A stretch of DNA of 46,899 bases. It comes from JAAYCI01 sp031548875 (GTDB taxonomy: Bacteria > Bacillota > Clostridia > Oscillospirales > Ruminococcaceae). The stretch is from positions 1-46,899 of the forward strand of contig JAVBQQ010000038.1 in NCBI GenBank assembly GCA_031548875.1, read 5' to 3'. This document shows, piece after piece, positions 1 to 8,500 of the stretch (positions are counted from its first letter, which is position 1; every line of letters begins with the position of its first letter). The notes under the pieces were generated by a model. It saw nothing but the letters and a program-made list of their open reading frames with translations, searched no databases and was not told the origin of the DNA. Position numbers and translations under genes: made by a program.

Positions 1-371
1 GCGACGGCCGCTACAAGGTCTTCGAAATCAACCTGCGGCAGGGCCGCAGCAACTACTACGTCACCGGCGCGGGTTTGAACATCGCCCGGTATCTCGTGGA
101 GGACCGCGTGCTGGGGCACGACCTGGGCGAGCCGCTGTACTACAAAGGCGACAGCTTCTGGCACTCCATCCCGGCGCTCATCGTGTGGAACTACACCGCC
201 GACGAACAGCTGGTGCGCAAAGCGAAGGCCATCGCCGACGCCGGCCGCGACACCACCGCCCTCGGCTACAGCTTCGATTTGAGGGGCAACCCCCGGCGGT
301 GGTTCTATTACAAGGTACACAGCCGCCGGTACTACAAAAAGTATGCTACGTACTGTGATAGACCGGATTGA
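1..371 (+). CDS. ATP-grasp ligase, C-terminal part only (D-aspartate ligase-like)
   Basis: The frame is already open at the left edge (first full codon at 3) and ends with TGA at 369-371, so only the last 122 residues are seen. It begins DGRYKVFEINLRQGRSNYYV; the E-x-N-x-R segment is the metal and ATP-binding end of an ATP-grasp fold, as in the family that includes the enterococcal D-aspartate ligase. Those enzymes join an amino acid carboxylate to an amine in the cytoplasm. Directly downstream are an Asp/Glu racemase and an asparagine synthetase, which fits a ligase adding D-Asp to a peptidoglycan precursor. The specificity is inferred from context, because the substrate-binding half lies outside the window. 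It could be another carboxylate-amine ligase of the family. Confidence 0.72.
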   Translation, partial: DGRYKVFEINLRQGRSNYYVTGAGLNIARYLVEDRVLGHDLGEPLYYKGDSFWHSIPALIVWNYTADEQLVRKAKAIADAGRDTTALGYSFDLRGNPRRWFYYKVHSRRYYKKYATYCDRPD

Positions 372-471
372 TATTCCAATTTGTATAAATTATCAAGCGA
401 TATATCTGATATCTATGATTTGATAGATTCCTGCGGTCTATCCTATTTTGCAAAAAGGGAGGCGAGGGCTT

Positions 472-1200
472 ATGGCAGAGCAGGCGCCGCAACCGGCAAA
501 AGTACTGGGCGTCCTGGGCGGCCTTGGGCCGATGGCCACCGCCTATTTTTACGAGCTCGTCACCCGGCACACGCGCGTCTCGCGCGACCAGGACCACATC
601 GACATGGTCATCTCCAGCAAGGCCACCACGCCCGACCGCACGGCCTTTATCCTGGGCGAGAGCCGGGAGGACCCCTTCGTCGTGATGGAGGATGAAGCCA
701 AACGCCTTGTCACCTTTGGCGCGCAGGTCATCGCCATCCCCTGCAACACCGCCCACTATTTCTACGAGCGGCTGAACGAGGTGATCCCCATCCCCGTTTT
801 GAACATGGTGGGGGACACCGTGGCCCGCGCCAAGGCCATGGGCTGCGGGCAGGTGGGCATCCTTGCCACCACCGGCACCGTGCACACGCGCACCTACCAG
901 CTGGCCTGCGAGGCGGTCGGCCTTGCCTGCCGGGTGCCGGACGACGGCGCCCAGAAAGCAGTCATGGACATCATCTACGGTGCCATCAAGCAGGGTGGAG
1001 AGCCGGACATCGCCGCCTTCTGCGCCGTGGCGGGCGGCCTGTTCGCCGCCGGGTGCGACGCGATGATCCTGGGCTGCACCGAGCTTTCGCTGCTGAAGAA
1101 GGCCGGCCTGCTGGACGAGCGGTATATCGACAGCATGGACGTGCTGGCCCACAGCGCCATCCTGGCCTGCGGCAAAACGCCCCGCGGCTTCTCCTGGTAG
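472..1200 (+). CDS. Aspartate/glutamate racemase family protein
   Basis: A 242-residue protein of the Asp/Glu racemase superfamily, which interconverts L- and D-amino acids without a cofactor by a two-cysteine mechanism. The N-terminus carries the family signature GVLGGLGPMAT. The two catalytic cysteines are Cys91 in IPCNTAHYF and Cys202 in LGCTEL. The length is normal for aspartate racemase. I chose the ATG at 472, which has GGGAGG at 457-462 with a 9-base spacer, over an in-frame TTG at 448 that has no such site. It lies between an ATP-grasp ligase and asnB, so D-aspartate for that ligase is the likely product. MurI-type glutamate racemase is less likely because this has the GLGP-type N-terminus, but substrate is not proven by sequence. 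Confidence 0.88.
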   Translation: MAEQAPQPAKVLGVLGGLGPMATAYFYELVTRHTRVSRDQDHIDMVISSKATTPDRTAFILGESREDPFVVMEDEAKRLVTFGAQVIAIPCNTAHYFYERLNEVIPIPVLNMVGDTVARAKAMGCGQVGILATTGTVHTRTYQLACEAVGLACRVPDDGAQKAVMDIIYGAIKQGGEPDIAAFCAVAGGLFAAGCDAMILGCTELSLLKKAGLLDERYIDSMDVLAHSAILACGKTPRGFSW

Positions 1201-1284
1201 CGCATCATCCCGTCATCCCGGCACCGCCCGGCCACAGCGCCCGGCGCGCGTCCAACAATAACACTTTGGGGGCATGTTCACGCA

Positions 1285-3132
1285 ATGTGCGGCTATATTG
1301 GATTCACAAGCAAACTACCGCTCGAACAAAAGAGGGAGCTCATCGCACCCATGATGGACCGCATCGTCCACCGCGGGCCGGACATGGCCAGCCAGTACGC
1401 CGACGGGGACATCGCGCTGGGCTTCCGCCGGCTGTCCATCATCGACCTGTCCGAGGCGGGGCTGCAGCCCATGCCCAGCGAGGACGGGGGCGTCGTCGTC
1501 GTGTTCAACGGCGAGATATACAACTTCCAGCCGCTGCGCGAGGAGCTGCAGGCCGCCGGCCACACCTTCCGCAGCCGCACCGACACCGAGGTGCTGGTGC
1601 ACGGGTACGAAGAATGGGGCGAGGGACTCGTCTCCCGGCTGCGGGGCATGTTCTCCTTCGTGGTGTGGGACGCGAACACAAAGACCCTGTTGGCCGCGCG
1701 TGACCCCTTCGGCATCAAGCCCTTCTACTACACAAAGCTGCCCGACGGGAACCTCTTGTTTGGCAGCGAGATCAAAAGTTTCCTCGACCACCCGGACTTC
1801 GTGAAGGAACTAAACCCCACAGCGCTGCGCCCCTACCTCACCTTCCAGTACGCCGCCGGCGAAGAGACCTTCTTCAAGAATGTGTTCTGCCTGCCCCAGG
1901 GGCATTACTTTGTGTATAAAGGGCGCGAAGTTTCGCCTGTCTGTTATTGGGACTTCCCCTTCGGCGACGACGCCGGCTTCTCCTTCGAAGAATGCACAGA
2001 CGTCATCGACGAGGCTGTGCACGAGAGCGTGCAGGCGCACCGCATCAGCGACGTGCCGGTGGGCAGCTTCCTCTCCGGCGGGGTGGATTCCAGCTATATC
2101 ACCGCCTGCCTGCACCCCGAGAACAGCTTTTCGGTCGGCTTCTCCGACGACAACTTCGACGAATCGATGCACGCCGCCGAGCTTTCCAAAAAACTGGGCG
2201 TGCGCAACTTCCGGCGAATCCTCACTGCCGAGGAGTGCTTCGCCGCCTTCCCGGACATCCAGTACCACATGGACCAGCCACAGTCCAACCCCTCCAGCGT
2301 ACCGCTGTGGTTCCTTGCAAAGCTGGCGCGCGAACAGGTCACCGTCGTACTCAGCGGCGAGGGCGCGGACGAACTGTTCGCCGGGTACGAGCTGTATGCC
2401 GACACCCCGGCGATGGAAAAGTTCAAGAAACTGCCGCTGGGCCTGCGCCGAATGCTGGGGGGCATTGCCAAGGCAATGCCCGCATTCAAGGGCCGCAACT
2501 TTCTTTTAAAAAGCGCCGAGCGCCCCGAAGACTGGTTCATCGGCCAGGCGGAGGTGTTTCCCGAGCGGGAGGCGGAGGCCGTGCTGCAGCCCGCCTACCG
2601 CGGCGGCCCCACGCCGCTTGCCATGGCCGCGCCCTATTACGCGCGGGTGGCCGGCGAGAGCGAGGTGGAGAAAAAGCAGTACGTGGACATGCACCTCTGG
2701 CTGCCCGGCGACATCCTGCTGAAAGCGGACAAGATGTGCATGGCTCACTCGCTGGAGCTGCGCGTGCCCTTCCTGGACAAACAGGTGGCCCAGCTTGCCG
2801 GCCGCATCCCGAACCGCTACCGCATACGTGGCACGCAGAACAAGCTGGTCTTCCGCCACGCGGCCAACAGGGTGCTGCCCGACGAGTGGGCCACCCGCCC
2901 CAAGAAGGGCTTCCCGGTGCCCATCCGCAACTGGCTGCGCGAAAAACGCTACTACGACATCGTGCGCGGTTACTTCGAGAGCGAGTTCGCCGCCACCTTC
3001 TTCGAGCCGGTGAAAATCCTGGCCCTGCTGGACGAGCACTACCACGGCCGCGCCAACAACGGACGCAAAATTTGGACTGTTTTTACATTTCTGGTGTGGT
3101 ATAAACGCTTTTTTATTGATGAACAAGCTTAG
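1285..3132 (+). CDS. asnB: Glutamine-hydrolysing asparagine synthetase
   Basis: A 615-residue class II glutamine amidotransferase fused to an asparagine synthase domain. Cys2 (MCGYIGF) is the N-terminal nucleophile that releases ammonia from glutamine. The second half has the PP-loop SGGVDSS at about residues 264-270, which activates the aspartate carboxylate with ATP. Full length, no disruption. The usual product is L-asparagine. Its position behind a racemase and an ATP-grasp ligase recalls the AsnH enzymes of lactic acid bacteria that amidate D-Asp in the peptidoglycan cross-bridge, so a cell-wall role is possible. The TAG stop at 3130-3132 lies inside the left end of a palindromic repeat. 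Confidence 0.92.
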   Translation: MCGYIGFTSKLPLEQKRELIAPMMDRIVHRGPDMASQYADGDIALGFRRLSIIDLSEAGLQPMPSEDGGVVVVFNGEIYNFQPLREELQAAGHTFRSRTDTEVLVHGYEEWGEGLVSRLRGMFSFVVWDANTKTLLAARDPFGIKPFYYTKLPDGNLLFGSEIKSFLDHPDFVKELNPTALRPYLTFQYAAGEETFFKNVFCLPQGHYFVYKGREVSPVCYWDFPFGDDAGFSFEECTDVIDEAVHESVQAHRISDVPVGSFLSGGVDSSYITACLHPENSFSVGFSDDNFDESMHAAELSKKLGVRNFRRILTAEECFAAFPDIQYHMDQPQSNPSSVPLWFLAKLAREQVTVVLSGEGADELFAGYELYADTPAMEKFKKLPLGLRRMLGGIAKAMPAFKGRNFLLKSAERPEDWFIGQAEVFPEREAEAVLQPAYRGGPTPLAMAAPYYARVAGESEVEKKQYVDMHLWLPGDILLKADKMCMAHSLELRVPFLDKQVAQLAGRIPNRYRIRGTQNKLVFRHAANRVLPDEWATRPKKGFPVPIRNWLREKRYYDIVRGYFESEFAATFFEPVKILALLDEHYHGRANNGRKIWTVFTFLVWYKRFFIDEQA

Positions 3133-3453
3133 GCGGAAAGGACTCGAACCCATAGATCGCGTCATGTCTGATTCAAGCGGTTGGAATTCCTTCGCTCGGA
3201 ACTGTCGTTGCTCCAGCGCGAGCCTCGCTTCGGAACACCGCCCACTCGTATCAGACAGGAAAGTTTAGTTCTGGTTGTGAACACACGCACCTGAGTGAAA
3301 ACCCGTGCGGTTCGCGCGTGCTTCGGTCCTGCGTGAGTGGATGGCGCTTCGAAGCGAGCCTCGTGCTGGAGCAGCGATAGCTGCGAGCGGAGGAGCGCCA
3401 TCTGCTTGCGCAGGGCAGCAACTCGGGGTTCGGATTTGTCTTCGTTCGCCTAA
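3129..3453. repeat. Palindromic interspersed repeat, copy A (325 bp)
   Basis: This fills most of the asnB-metG gap. The ends are exact inverted copies, TTAGGCG (3129-3135) and CGCCTAA (3447-3453). Inside, 3183-3249 and the reverse complement of 3333-3399 match at about 50 of 67 positions by eye, so each half folds on the other. Near both ends is a GGGTTCG-type motif like a tRNA T-loop (antisense on the left). The segment 3339-3410 matches 41333-41404 (copy B) at 64 of 72 positions. No credible ORF is present. The repeat overlaps the asnB stop codon. The central stretch 3250-3332 shows nothing I recognise. Confidence 0.85.
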
Positions 3454-3501
3454 CCCAACACGTTCACCCACACCCACTCTGAACTGAAGGTGGTTTACCA
3501 C

Positions 3502-5520
3502 ATGGACAAACAAAAATACTATATCACCACAGCCATCACCTACACCTCGCGTAAGCCGCACATCGGCAACAGCTACGAGGTCGTCTTCACCGATGCCGTC
3601 GCCCGGCTGAAACGGCTGCAAGGCTATGACGTGCACTTCCTCACCGGCACCGATGAACATGGCCAAAAAATTGAGGAAAACGCAAAAATTTCCGGTCTCT
3701 CTCCGCAAAAATATGTGGATAAAGTCGCCGGTCAGGTGCGCGAATTGTGCGACGTGCTGAACACCAGCTACGACGATTTCATCCGCACCACCGAGCCGCG
3801 CCACAAGGCCGCCGTGCAAAAGATCTTCAAGAAATTGTACGACCAGGGCGACATTTACAAAAGCAAGTACGAGGGCTGGTACTGCGTGCCCGACGAGAGC
3901 TTTTTCACCGATTCGCAGGTGGAGGACGGCAGATGCCCCGAGTGCGGCCGCGAGGTGGTGCGCGCCAGTGAGGAAGCCTACTTTTTCAAGATGAGCAAGT
4001 ACGCAAGGCAGCTGGAAGAGCACATCGAACAGAATCCGGGCTTCATCTTCCCCGAAAGCCGCAAACGCGAGATGATCAACAATTTTATCAAACCAGGTCT
4101 GCAGGATCTGTGCGTATCCCGCTCTTCTTTCACCTGGGGTATCCCGGTGCCGTTCGACGACGGGCATGTGATCTATGTCTGGGTGGACGCGCTGTCCAAC
4201 TACATCACCGCGCTGGGGTACGACCCCGAAAACCCGGGCGACACGTTCAAACGCTACTGGCCGGCCGACGCGCACGTCATCGGCAAGGACATCCTGCGCT
4301 TCCACACCATCTACTGGCCCATCCTGCTCATGGCGCTGGGCGAAGAACTGCCCAAAAGCATCTTCGGCCACCCATGGCTCTTGTCCGGCGAGGACAAGAT
4401 GAGCAAGAGCCGGGGCAACGTCATCTACGCCGACGACCTGGCCGGAATGATCGGCGTGGACGGTGTGCGCTACTACCTGCTGGCCGAGATGCCCTATGCG
4501 CAGGACGGCACCATCACCTACGAGCGCATCTTCGACCGCTACAACGCCGACCTTGCCAACACGCTGGGCAATCTCGTCAACCGCTCCATCGCCATGACAC
4601 ACAAATACTTCGGCGGCCAGATCCCCGCCGAACGCGAGGCCGCCCTGCTGGACGGAGAACTTGCCGCCTCCGCACTGGAAGCCCGGCAACTGATGATCGA
4701 AAAGCTGGACGCCTTCCGCTGCGCCGACGCGATGGAAGCCGTCCTGAACCTGGCCAAACGGGCCAACAAGTACATCGACGAGACCGAACCTTGGGTGCTG
4801 GGCCGCGATGACGCACAAAAACCGCGCCTGGCCGCCGTGCTGTACACGCTCGTGGAGACCATCCGCCACCTGGGCGTGCTGTTGGCGCCCTTCCTGCCGG
4901 CCACCAGTGCCGAGATCTTCCGGCAGATCAGCTGCGAAGAGCCCTGGCAGACACTGGACAGCATCACCGCCTTTGGCGCCGCGCCCGCGCCGCCGGTGCA
5001 GAAGCCGGTACCGTTGTTCGCCCGGCTGGATACGGACGCCCTGCTGGCCAAGCTGGAAGCGGACGCCGACGCGGCCGAGAAAGCTGCACAGGCCGTGCCC
5101 GGTGAGGCCGTGGCCCAGGACCTGAAGGCTGCGCCCCGCGCCCCGGAGGACAAGCCGGAGAACGCGCCCGCTGGCGCCGATGTGCCCAGCGACGCACAGA
5201 TCGGCTACGACGACTTTATGCAAACGCTGTTGTTGGCCGCCGAGGTACGCGCCTGCGAGAAGGTGGAAAAGGCGGACAAGTTGCTCAAGCTGACTGTCTT
5301 CGACGGCGGGCGTGAACGCACCATCCTCAGTGGCATCGCCCTGTGGTACACGCCCGAGGAACTTGTGGGCAAAAAAGTGGTACTGGTTGCCAACCTGAAG
5401 CCCGCCAAGATGCGGGGCATCCTGAGCGAGGGCATGCTGCTGGCCGCCGACGGTCCCGACGGCCGCGCGCAGGTCGTGTTTCTGCCCGAAGACAGCCTGC
5501 CGGGCAGCCGCATCCGCTAA
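3502..5520 (+). CDS. metG: Methionyl-tRNA synthetase
   Basis: A 672-residue class I aminoacyl-tRNA synthetase that charges tRNA-Met in the cytoplasm. The HIGH motif appears as HIGN at about residue 20 and KMSKS is exact at about 299-303. An anticodon-binding helical domain follows, then an Ala/Glu-rich linker and a C-terminal tRNA-binding OB domain (EMAPII/Trbp111 type, about residues 570-672). The zinc knuckle reads CVPDE...CPECG, so one of the usual four cysteines is Asp. I chose the ATG at 3502 with GAAGGTGG at 3487-3494; an in-frame GTG at 3490 sits inside that ribosome binding site. It heads a tight run with tatD and a Nudix gene. Confidence 0.96.
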   Translation: MDKQKYYITTAITYTSRKPHIGNSYEVVFTDAVARLKRLQGYDVHFLTGTDEHGQKIEENAKISGLSPQKYVDKVAGQVRELCDVLNTSYDDFIRTTEPRHKAAVQKIFKKLYDQGDIYKSKYEGWYCVPDESFFTDSQVEDGRCPECGREVVRASEEAYFFKMSKYARQLEEHIEQNPGFIFPESRKREMINNFIKPGLQDLCVSRSSFTWGIPVPFDDGHVIYVWVDALSNYITALGYDPENPGDTFKRYWPADAHVIGKDILRFHTIYWPILLMALGEELPKSIFGHPWLLSGEDKMSKSRGNVIYADDLAGMIGVDGVRYYLLAEMPYAQDGTITYERIFDRYNADLANTLGNLVNRSIAMTHKYFGGQIPAEREAALLDGELAASALEARQLMIEKLDAFRCADAMEAVLNLAKRANKYIDETEPWVLGRDDAQKPRLAAVLYTLVETIRHLGVLLAPFLPATSAEIFRQISCEEPWQTLDSITAFGAAPAPPVQKPVPLFARLDTDALLAKLEADADAAEKAAQAVPGEAVAQDLKAAPRAPEDKPENAPAGADVPSDAQIGYDDFMQTLLLAAEVRACEKVEKADKLLKLTVFDGGRERTILSGIALWYTPEELVGKKVVLVANLKPAKMRGILSEGMLLAADGPDGRAQVVFLPEDSLPGSRIR

Positions 5521-5541
5521 ACCACACCCACGGAGGCACCT

Positions 5542-6342
5542 ATGGATCGCCTGATCTTCGACACCCACGCCCACTATACCTCGGGCGCCTTCCGCGCGAA
5601 CCGGGACGAATTGCTACGCTCACTGCCCGGCGAGGGGGTGGCGCTTGTGCTGGACTGCGGCACCGATTTTGAGACAAGCCGCGCAAGTTCAGCGCTGGCA
5701 AAGCGATATGATTATGTCTATACGGCAGCCGGCATCCACCCGCAAAGTCTCATCGAGGAAGACGCCTCCACACTGGCCACCTTCCACGGGGACTGGCGCG
5801 CCGAGATGCTGGCCATTGCCCCGCTGTACGATGAACCCAAGGTGGTGGCCATTGGCGAATGTGGTCTCGACCACCATTGGCCGGTTCCAAAGGACGAGCA
5901 GCTTGCGCTCTTTGAAGCACAATTGGCGCTTGCTGTCGAGCGAAACCTGCCTATTGTCGTGCACGACCGTGAAGCCCATGCCGACACCTATGCACTGCTG
6001 AAAAAATACAGACCGCGCGGTGTGCTGCACGCCTTTTCCGGCTCGGCGGAGGACGTGAAGTGGCTGTGCGCACAGGGCATGTACATCGGCTTCACCGGCG
6101 TGGTCACCTTCAAAAACGCGCACCGCCCTGTGGAGGCCGCAGCCGCCGTACCAGACGATCATCTGCTGCTGGAGACCGACTGCCCCTACATGGCGCCCGA
6201 GCCTTTCCGGGGCAAAAAAAGCAACAGCTCAATGATCCGTTACACCGCCGCCCGCATCGCCGAAGCGCGTGGCATGGACACCGAAGAACTGCTGGCCCAG
6301 ACACTGCAAAACGGCCGACGGCTGTTCGGCATCGGGGGCTGA
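5542..6342 (+). CDS. tatD: TatD family metal-dependent hydrolase
   Basis: A 266-residue TIM-barrel amidohydrolase of the TatD/YcfH DNase family, cytoplasmic and probably a 3'-5' exonuclease. Metal ligands are visible: DTHAH at residues 7-11, the Glu in GECGLDHH, the His in HDREAH, HAFSG, and the Asp in LETDCPYMAPEP. The family commonly sits next to metG in Firmicutes, as here (21-base gap, GGAGG site just upstream). Length is normal. The in vivo substrate is not settled even in model species, so the name is a family name. Confidence 0.92.
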   Translation: MDRLIFDTHAHYTSGAFRANRDELLRSLPGEGVALVLDCGTDFETSRASSALAKRYDYVYTAAGIHPQSLIEEDASTLATFHGDWRAEMLAIAPLYDEPKVVAIGECGLDHHWPVPKDEQLALFEAQLALAVERNLPIVVHDREAHADTYALLKKYRPRGVLHAFSGSAEDVKWLCAQGMYIGFTGVVTFKNAHRPVEAAAAVPDDHLLLETDCPYMAPEPFRGKKSNSSMIRYTAARIAEARGMDTEELLAQTLQNGRRLFGIGG

Positions 6343-6345
6343 GCG

Positions 6346-6858
6346 ATGGCTGGAATCGACCTCTCCCTCCCGCTTGAAGCCTGCCGTCTCAACCTGCGTG
6401 TGTCCGCCATTCTGCTGCACGAGGGCCGCATGCTGGTGATGCGAAACGAAAATACCCCGTACTACTACCCGCCCGGCGGGCGCATCGCCCAAAACGAGCC
6501 CAGCGCCGACGCCCTGCGCCGTGAGCTGCGCGAAGAGCTGGGCGCACAGCCATCCCTGGGCCGCCTGCTGTGGGTGGCCGAAAGCTTTTTTGTGGAAAGC
6601 ACCACCGGCGAGCGCTTCCACGAGATCGGCTTTTACTATCTGGCGCAGCACGCGCCCGGCGACGGCCTTTGCCTGGACGCCGCCTTTGAGCGCCCCGACG
6701 ACTGCGGCAAACCACAACAATTTTTGTGGCATCCGGTGGACGCCCTGCACGAGATCGACCTACGTCCCGCTTTTTTGCAGCAGGAGGTGCCCCATCTGCC
6801 CGCCTGCACCCAGCATCTGCTCGACATCCAGCCCACCGTCCGGCCGAGCACCCTGTAA
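6346..6858 (+). CDS. Nudix hydrolase
   Basis: A 170-residue Nudix protein starting 3 bases after the tatD stop, so probably translated from the same mRNA. The Nudix box lies at about residues 45-67 (GRIAQNE, then RELREELG), which keeps the Gly, Glu and REXXEE residues that bind the catalytic metal. Such enzymes hydrolyse nucleoside diphosphates linked to another group. The N-terminal half resembles ADP-ribose or (d)NTP type Nudix enzymes, but no substrate signature is clear. The short C-terminal tail after residue 140 has no known motif. Confidence 0.87.
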   Translation: MAGIDLSLPLEACRLNLRVSAILLHEGRMLVMRNENTPYYYPPGGRIAQNEPSADALRRELREELGAQPSLGRLLWVAESFFVESTTGERFHEIGFYYLAQHAPGDGLCLDAAFERPDDCGKPQQFLWHPVDALHEIDLRPAFLQQEVPHLPACTQHLLDIQPTVRPSTL

Positions 6859-6924
6859 CGAGAAGGCCCGTCGTGCGATGCCCGCGCCCTTTTGAGTGGC
6901 TTTCGATTCGCGAGGAACAGATAG

Positions 6925-7773
6925 ATGGCTTTGTTTCGTAAAAACACCGGAACCTGCAGCATCTGCGGCAGGCCGATCGGTTCCCGCAAGGAACCGGCCC
7001 ATTCCTTACGAGACGGCGTCCTCTGCACCGGCTGCTGCCGGGCAGCCGGCCTGCGTTCCAGCTTGCTGCTGCCGGGTATGAGCCTGTCCGCCGCGCGCCA
7101 GAAGATCGCCGAAAACGACGACAACCGCGACCGCTACGCCTCTTTTCGCCCCACTCGCATACTGGCGGGGCGGGTCTACATCGACGACGAAAAACGTCTG
7201 TGGTACGACAAGGATCCCGCCACGGACGCCGCTACTCCGCCGCCCATCTACTCCTTCGACGATGTAGCCGGCTGCACGATCCATGCGGACACCTCCAGCA
7301 CCACCATCGAAAAAAACGAGGATGAGCAAAAACTCTACGCAGATGCGGCAGGCTGTAGCCTTAGCGTTATTACCCGGATACTTTTTGCAATCCTTTCCTG
7401 GTTCGCGATCCCCTTCGTCCTGCTCATCGGCCTTTTCGCGGAGGCGTTCCGCCGGGAGCGGATGCACAAGTCAAAGGCCGCTTCGCTCGGCAAGCCCGGT
7501 CCCTTCGTCCCGGTTATCGGCGAAACCTACGACACCGTATACTATCTGGCGGCGCGCGTCTCCCTCAAGGACGGCGCCACCGTGTACATCCCTGTCCTCA
7601 CGCGGCAGATCATCTCTGAATCGCCCGAATTGCAGCCGTATAGCAACCAGGCCGTCGAGATCGCCAACACCTTTCGCCTGCTGTCACACACCGGCCCCGG
7701 CGGCCCGGAGCTGTACCGCCCGCACGACTTCCCCTTCACATGGGCGCCCGTGTGCGAACTGCGGCAGCCATGA
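6925..7773 (+). CDS. Zinc-finger, membrane-anchored protein of unknown function
   Basis: A 282-residue protein I do not recognise by name. The N-terminus has two cysteine pairs, CSIC (residues 11-14) and CTGCC (about 34-38), spaced as in small treble-clef zinc domains of the DUF4428 kind. A middle region IYSFDDVAGC looks like the start of a small beta-domain seen in zinc-ribbon/DUF4429-like proteins. One strong hydrophobic segment, about residues 150-175, suggests membrane insertion. The last 90 residues look globular. GAGGAACAG precedes the ATG. It follows the Nudix gene by 66 bases and may share its transcript. Confidence 0.6.
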   Translation: MALFRKNTGTCSICGRPIGSRKEPAHSLRDGVLCTGCCRAAGLRSSLLLPGMSLSAARQKIAENDDNRDRYASFRPTRILAGRVYIDDEKRLWYDKDPATDAATPPPIYSFDDVAGCTIHADTSSTTIEKNEDEQKLYADAAGCSLSVITRILFAILSWFAIPFVLLIGLFAEAFRRERMHKSKAASLGKPGPFVPVIGETYDTVYYLAARVSLKDGATVYIPVLTRQIISESPELQPYSNQAVEIANTFRLLSHTGPGGPELYRPHDFPFTWAPVCELRQP

Positions 7774-7803
7774 CCACATTTTGCGCGCGACGCCGGCCGG
7801 CTG

Positions 7804-7812
7804 TGCTATAAT
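7804..7812 (+). promoter_or_regulatory. Extended -10 promoter of the kinase-birA-bioY operon
   Basis: TGC-TATAAT is an extended -10 element with an exact TATAAT at 7807-7812. The -35 region is poor; TTGCGC at 7781-7786 is 20 bases away, which is too far. It lies 50 bases before the GTG of the next gene. Confidence 0.6.
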
Positions 7813-7862
7813 GAGAGCAGGCGCCCGTACCCTTGCCCATCCCACAAGCGAGGTGATGCACG

Positions 7863-8480
7863 GTGAAACGTTGTATCCTGATTGCCGGCCTGCCCGCCTC
7901 GGGCAAGACCACCTTTGCCGAGCGCCTGGGCGCAGAGCTAGCAGTGCCCGTCCTTTCCAAAGATCGTTTAAAGGAAATATTATACGACACCACAGGGTTT
8001 TCCACCCACGAAGGCAAGGTGGCGCTCAGCACCGCCGCCACCCGCCTTTTGTACTACTACGCCGAAAGTCTCATGCGGGCCGGTCTCTCGTTCATTCTGG
8101 AAAACAACTTTGAAAACGTGACCAAGCCCCAACTGCAAAACCTCCTGCTCACCTACACCTATCACCCACTCACCGTGCGCTTTGGCGGCGACATCCGGGT
8201 CATCTACGAACGGTACATCCAGCGCGACGCCGCACCCGGCCGCCACATGGGCCACCGGTCTTCCAGCGCCTATCCTGCGCCCCCCGGCGAGAGGTTGCTC
8301 GCTGCGCCCATGACGATAGACGAGTTTATCTCCGGGGTGGAATCACGCGGTATACGCGATTTTTCGGTTGGCGGCGATGAAATTTATGTCGATACCACCT
8401 ATTTTGAGCAGGTGCAGTACGGCGAGATCATCGAAAAGATCCAGCTGATGCTAAACGGCAGACGAATCGAGCTGAATTAA
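7863..8480 (+). CDS. P-loop kinase of the zeta-toxin/AAA_33 type
   Basis: A 205-residue P-loop NTPase. Walker A is GLPASGKTT at residues 9-17, followed by SKDRLKEIL, a pattern common in small metabolite kinases and zeta-type proteins (AAA_33). ENNF at about residue 80 resembles the acidic motif after the second strand. The start is GTG at 7863 with GAGGTGAT at 7850-7857. No antitoxin-like small ORF adjoins, so a toxin role is unsupported and a kinase for a small hydroxylated metabolite is equally likely. It is the first gene of a run leading to biotin genes. Confidence 0.7.
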   Translation: MKRCILIAGLPASGKTTFAERLGAELAVPVLSKDRLKEILYDTTGFSTHEGKVALSTAATRLLYYYAESLMRAGLSFILENNFENVTKPQLQNLLLTYTYHPLTVRFGGDIRVIYERYIQRDAAPGRHMGHRSSSAYPAPPGERLLAAPMTIDEFISGVESRGIRDFSVGGDEIYVDTTYFEQVQYGEIIEKIQLMLNGRRIELN

Positions 8481-8500
8481 CAAATTGTGAGGTGCTCAAT

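Noticed and set aside
3129..3160. A tRNA gene at the left end of the repeat
   Set aside because: Only the T-loop motif is present; no acceptor stem, D-arm or anticodon arm can be drawn.
3305..3487. Small ORF within repeat copy A
   Set aside because: Produced by the repeat in one frame; similar peptides appear from the other copy, but with no start signal and no conservation of frame.
3265..5574. A 769-codon minus-strand open frame opposite metG
   Set aside because: It is antisense to metG, has no ribosome binding site and shows no family motif; long open antisense frames are usual in GC-rich DNA.
7863..8480. Zeta toxin of a toxin-antitoxin pair
   Set aside because: No small partner ORF lies on either side and the gene is in a housekeeping run.
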